This document shows positions 62,675 to 64,000 of a stretch of DNA of 64,000 nucleotides, in pieces. Origin of the DNA: JAITMY01 sp031553765 (GTDB taxonomy: Bacteria; Bacteroidota; Bacteroidia; Bacteroidales; UBA932). The notes beneath the pieces were generated by a model. It was not told the origin of the DNA. It did not search any database and worked only from the letters and a program-made list of their open reading frames with translations. The position numbers and the translations under genes are program-made. How positions within the stretch are numbered: the stretch's first letter is position 1; every line of letters starts with the position of its first letter. The stretch lies in contig JAVBKY010000003.1 of NCBI GenBank assembly GCA_031553765.1, forward strand, positions 682,001-746,000, written 5' to 3'.

Positions 62675-63853
62675 TTTTGATTGCATTCTTTGAAATTCTG
62701 AGATAACTTTGAACTATTCGGTTTATCGCACTCTCATGCGGTAGGTTGTGATTTGATTGCATTCTTTGAAATTCTGAGATAACTTTGAACGGGGTTAGCG
62801 TTAAGAGCAATGCCAAGACGGTTGTGATTTGATTGCATTCTTTGAAATTCTGAGATAACTTTGAACACTTTCACCTAAAACTAAAGAAGAATTAGAGTTG
62901 TGATTTGATTGCATTCTTTGAAATTCTGAGATAACTTTGAACCTATCCAGGAAACGTGCGCTGGAGATAGAGGTTGTGATTTGATTGCATTCTTTGAAAT
63001 TCTGAGATAACTTTGAACATTTTCCACGTTTTGACGTTGAGGAATGGGGTTGTGATTTGATTGCATTCTTTGAAATTCTGAGATAACTTTGAACATCACG
63101 ACGGCGTAGAGAGTGATCAAGATAGTTGTGATTTGATTGCATTCTTTGAAATTCTGAGATAACTTTGAACGCCTGTCCCTACAGGACGGCTTGGGAGGTG
63201 GTTGTGATTTGATTGCATTCTTTGAAATTCTGAGATAACTTTGAACCAGTGAAAGGTGAGCCGACAGTTCAATCACGTTGTGATTTGATTGCATTCTTTG
63301 AAATTCTGAGATAACTTTGAACTAAGGATAAGAGCAAAACCACCTGTAAACTGTTGTGATTTGATTGCATTCTTTGAAATTCTGAGATAACTTTGAACTA
63401 TATCTTTGTAATACCAAAAGGGTGCGCAGTTGTGATTTGATTGCATTCTTTGAAATTCTGAGATAACTTTGAACGTACCAAGTCATATATTATATATATC
63501 TTTGGTTGTGATTTGATTGCATTCTTTGAAATTCTGAGATAACTTTGAACTGGTAAGGTTATCTATGAAAATGATGTTGGGTTGTGATTTGATTGCATTC
63601 TTTGAAATTCTGAGATAACTTTGAACGTTTGTTTTATTTATTAAGTATTTAATTTTGTTGTGATTTGATTGCATTCTTTGAAATTCTGAGATAACTTTGA
63701 ACTACGGCTATCTTAGCGCGCGTGGTTACGCGTTGTGATTTGATTGCATTCTTTGAAATTCTGAGATAACTTTGAACAAGAAAAACAATAAAGAAAAGAA
63801 AAAGAGAGTTGTGATTTGATTGCATTCTTTGAAATTCTGAGATAACTTTGAAC
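62669..63853 (+). CRISPR. CRISPR array, 16 repeats and 15 spacers (type II-C-like)
   Basis: Repeats of 46 nt (begins GTTGTGATTTGATTGCATTC, ends GAGATAACTTTGAAC) at 62669, 62745, 62821, 62897, 62973, 63049, 63125, 63201, 63277, 63353, 63429, 63505, 63581, 63657, 63732 and 63808. Spacers are 30 nt, except the 14th (29 nt). All repeats are identical apart from the first, whose seven 5' bases differ. Repeat length and start are like type II-C arrays of Bacteroidetes. Direction: + strand, from the embedded promoter in each repeat. No AT-rich leader exists on the left side, where the array touches the GGDEF gene. Confidence 0.98.
62681..62711 (+). promoter_or_regulatory. promoter within CRISPR repeat 1 (same in all repeats)
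   Basis: TTG, 20-nt spacer, TAACTTTG: repeat bases 13-15 and 36-43. In repeat 1 this is 62681-62683 and 62704-62711. It predicts a transcript start in the first bases of spacer 1. Confidence 0.6.
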
Positions 63854-63946
63854 ATACCCTCAGACAAAGAATTTAAAAACAACAAGTTATCAAAGTGTTT
63901 AAGAATGGCAAAAGCCGCTGAAAATAATCTTTTTCAGCGGCTTTTT
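63854..63946 (+). ncRNA. candidate tracrRNA-like RNA with partial anti-repeat
   Basis: After the last repeat come 30 nt, then AAGTTATC (63884-63891) and AAGAATG (63901-63907), both complementary to repeat bases 34-41 and 16-22, then the terminator at 63910-63945. The promoter in the last repeat (TAACTTTG at 63843-63850) would start this ~90-nt RNA. Against a standard tracrRNA: the 5' 12 bases of the repeat, next to the spacer, find no partner here, and only one hairpin follows. It could instead be an array-ending hairpin. Confidence 0.4.
63910..63945. terminator. terminator at the CRISPR end, bidirectional
   Basis: Perfect 15-bp stem around GCCGCTG / CAGCGGC with a 6-nt loop, A run before and T run after; also lies right after the stop of the minus-strand gene. 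Confidence 0.9.
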
Positions 63947-63962
63947 GAGTTTTTCCTTCTTT

Positions 63963-64000
63963 CTAAAATAGTTCCAGCTGTTGTGGAATTTCCGGACTTT
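63963..64000 (-). CDS. C-terminus of a minus-strand gene, possibly cas2
   Basis: Only 11 codons plus stop: SPEIPQQLELF, stop TAG at 63963-63965, then a terminator. The ending resembles Cas2 proteins of type II-C loci (many end in QLE-hydrophobic-F), and cas9-cas1-cas2-array order would place cas2 here. The piece is far too short for certainty. Confidence 0.35.
   Translation of the reverse strand, partial: SPEIPQQLELF

Noticed and set aside
63399..63504. TATCTTTG promoter motifs in spacers 10 and 11 as functional array promoters
   Set aside because: They lack TTG at the proper distance and are probably carried over from protospacers.
62547..63885. Several minus-strand open frames with repeated QSYLRISKNAIKSQ-like peptides
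   Set aside because: They are translations of the CRISPR repeats; the 76-bp period is not a multiple of three and the frames break.
63854..63965. Leader sequence of the array on the right side
   Set aside because: The segment is taken up by the anti-repeat and terminator; a classic AT-rich leader is not evident, so only strain comparison can settle polarity.

Overview
The window comes from a Bacteroidetes (Bacteroidia-like) chromosome, probably an anaerobe. Evidence: many outer-membrane beta-barrel and TonB-type proteins, a DUF4374 lipoprotein operon, rubrerythrin, a str operon without tuf, zinc-ligand-poor ribosomal proteins L36 and S14, mostly A-rich translation starts without Shine-Dalgarno, and many promoters of the Bacteroidetes form TTG-N~20-TAnnTTTG. 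The exact genus cannot be read from the sequence alone.

Layout. 1-1.7 kb: end of a drug-efflux type operon (tetR then a tolC-like gene, minus strand). 2-4.5 kb: a DUF308 membrane protein, a dispersed repeat, cardiolipin synthase. 4.5-8.8 kb: a minus-strand cell-envelope operon (two Spy-like proteins, a single-pass anti-sigma-like protein, a large TonB-receptor-like barrel). 9 kb: tRNA-Gln. 9.2-21.4 kb: minus-strand genes for riboflavin synthase, a 1150-aa surface/outer-membrane protein, an Orn/Lys/Arg decarboxylase framed by two nested palindromic repeats, a sugar nucleotidyltransferase, a DUF5723 barrel, a lipoprotein, gmhA and ahcY. 21.5-28.8 kb: dtd, deoC, galE, rfbB, an MG2/plug-like giant protein, an ArsC/Spx-like protein and crcB. 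28.9-33.5 kb: a three-gene iron/xenosiderophore-type operon (TonB receptor, DUF4374 lipoprotein, PepSY membrane protein). 33.5-35.7 kb: a redox operon (lipoprotein thioredoxin, ferredoxin, MarR) with a clear operator dyad, then rubrerythrin.

36.1-54.8 kb is one merged str-S10-spc-alpha ribosomal superoperon of 33 genes, rpsL to rplQ, including fusA, secY, map, infA, rpmJ and rpoA. tuf and adk are absent from their usual places, and several intergenic gaps have been entered by short palindromic repeats. 54.9-62.7 kb holds a porin, a GSCFA protein, a zinc-ribbon membrane protein, a lipoprotein acetolactate decarboxylase, small envelope proteins, a MATE exporter and a PAS/GGDEF protein.

62.67-63.95 kb is the most interesting part: a CRISPR array of 16 repeats (46 nt) and 15 spacers (29-30 nt), repeat type typical of subtype II-C. 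Every repeat contains a complete Bacteroidetes promoter (TTG-N20-TAACTTTG) positioned to start transcription at the first bases of the following spacer. The first repeat has lost only the 7 bases that a promoter does not need. The last repeat points into a 30-nt segment, a partial anti-repeat and a strong terminator, so it would make a ~90-nt tracrRNA-like RNA. The end of a minus-strand gene, possibly cas2, enters at the right edge; the remaining cas genes would lie outside the window.
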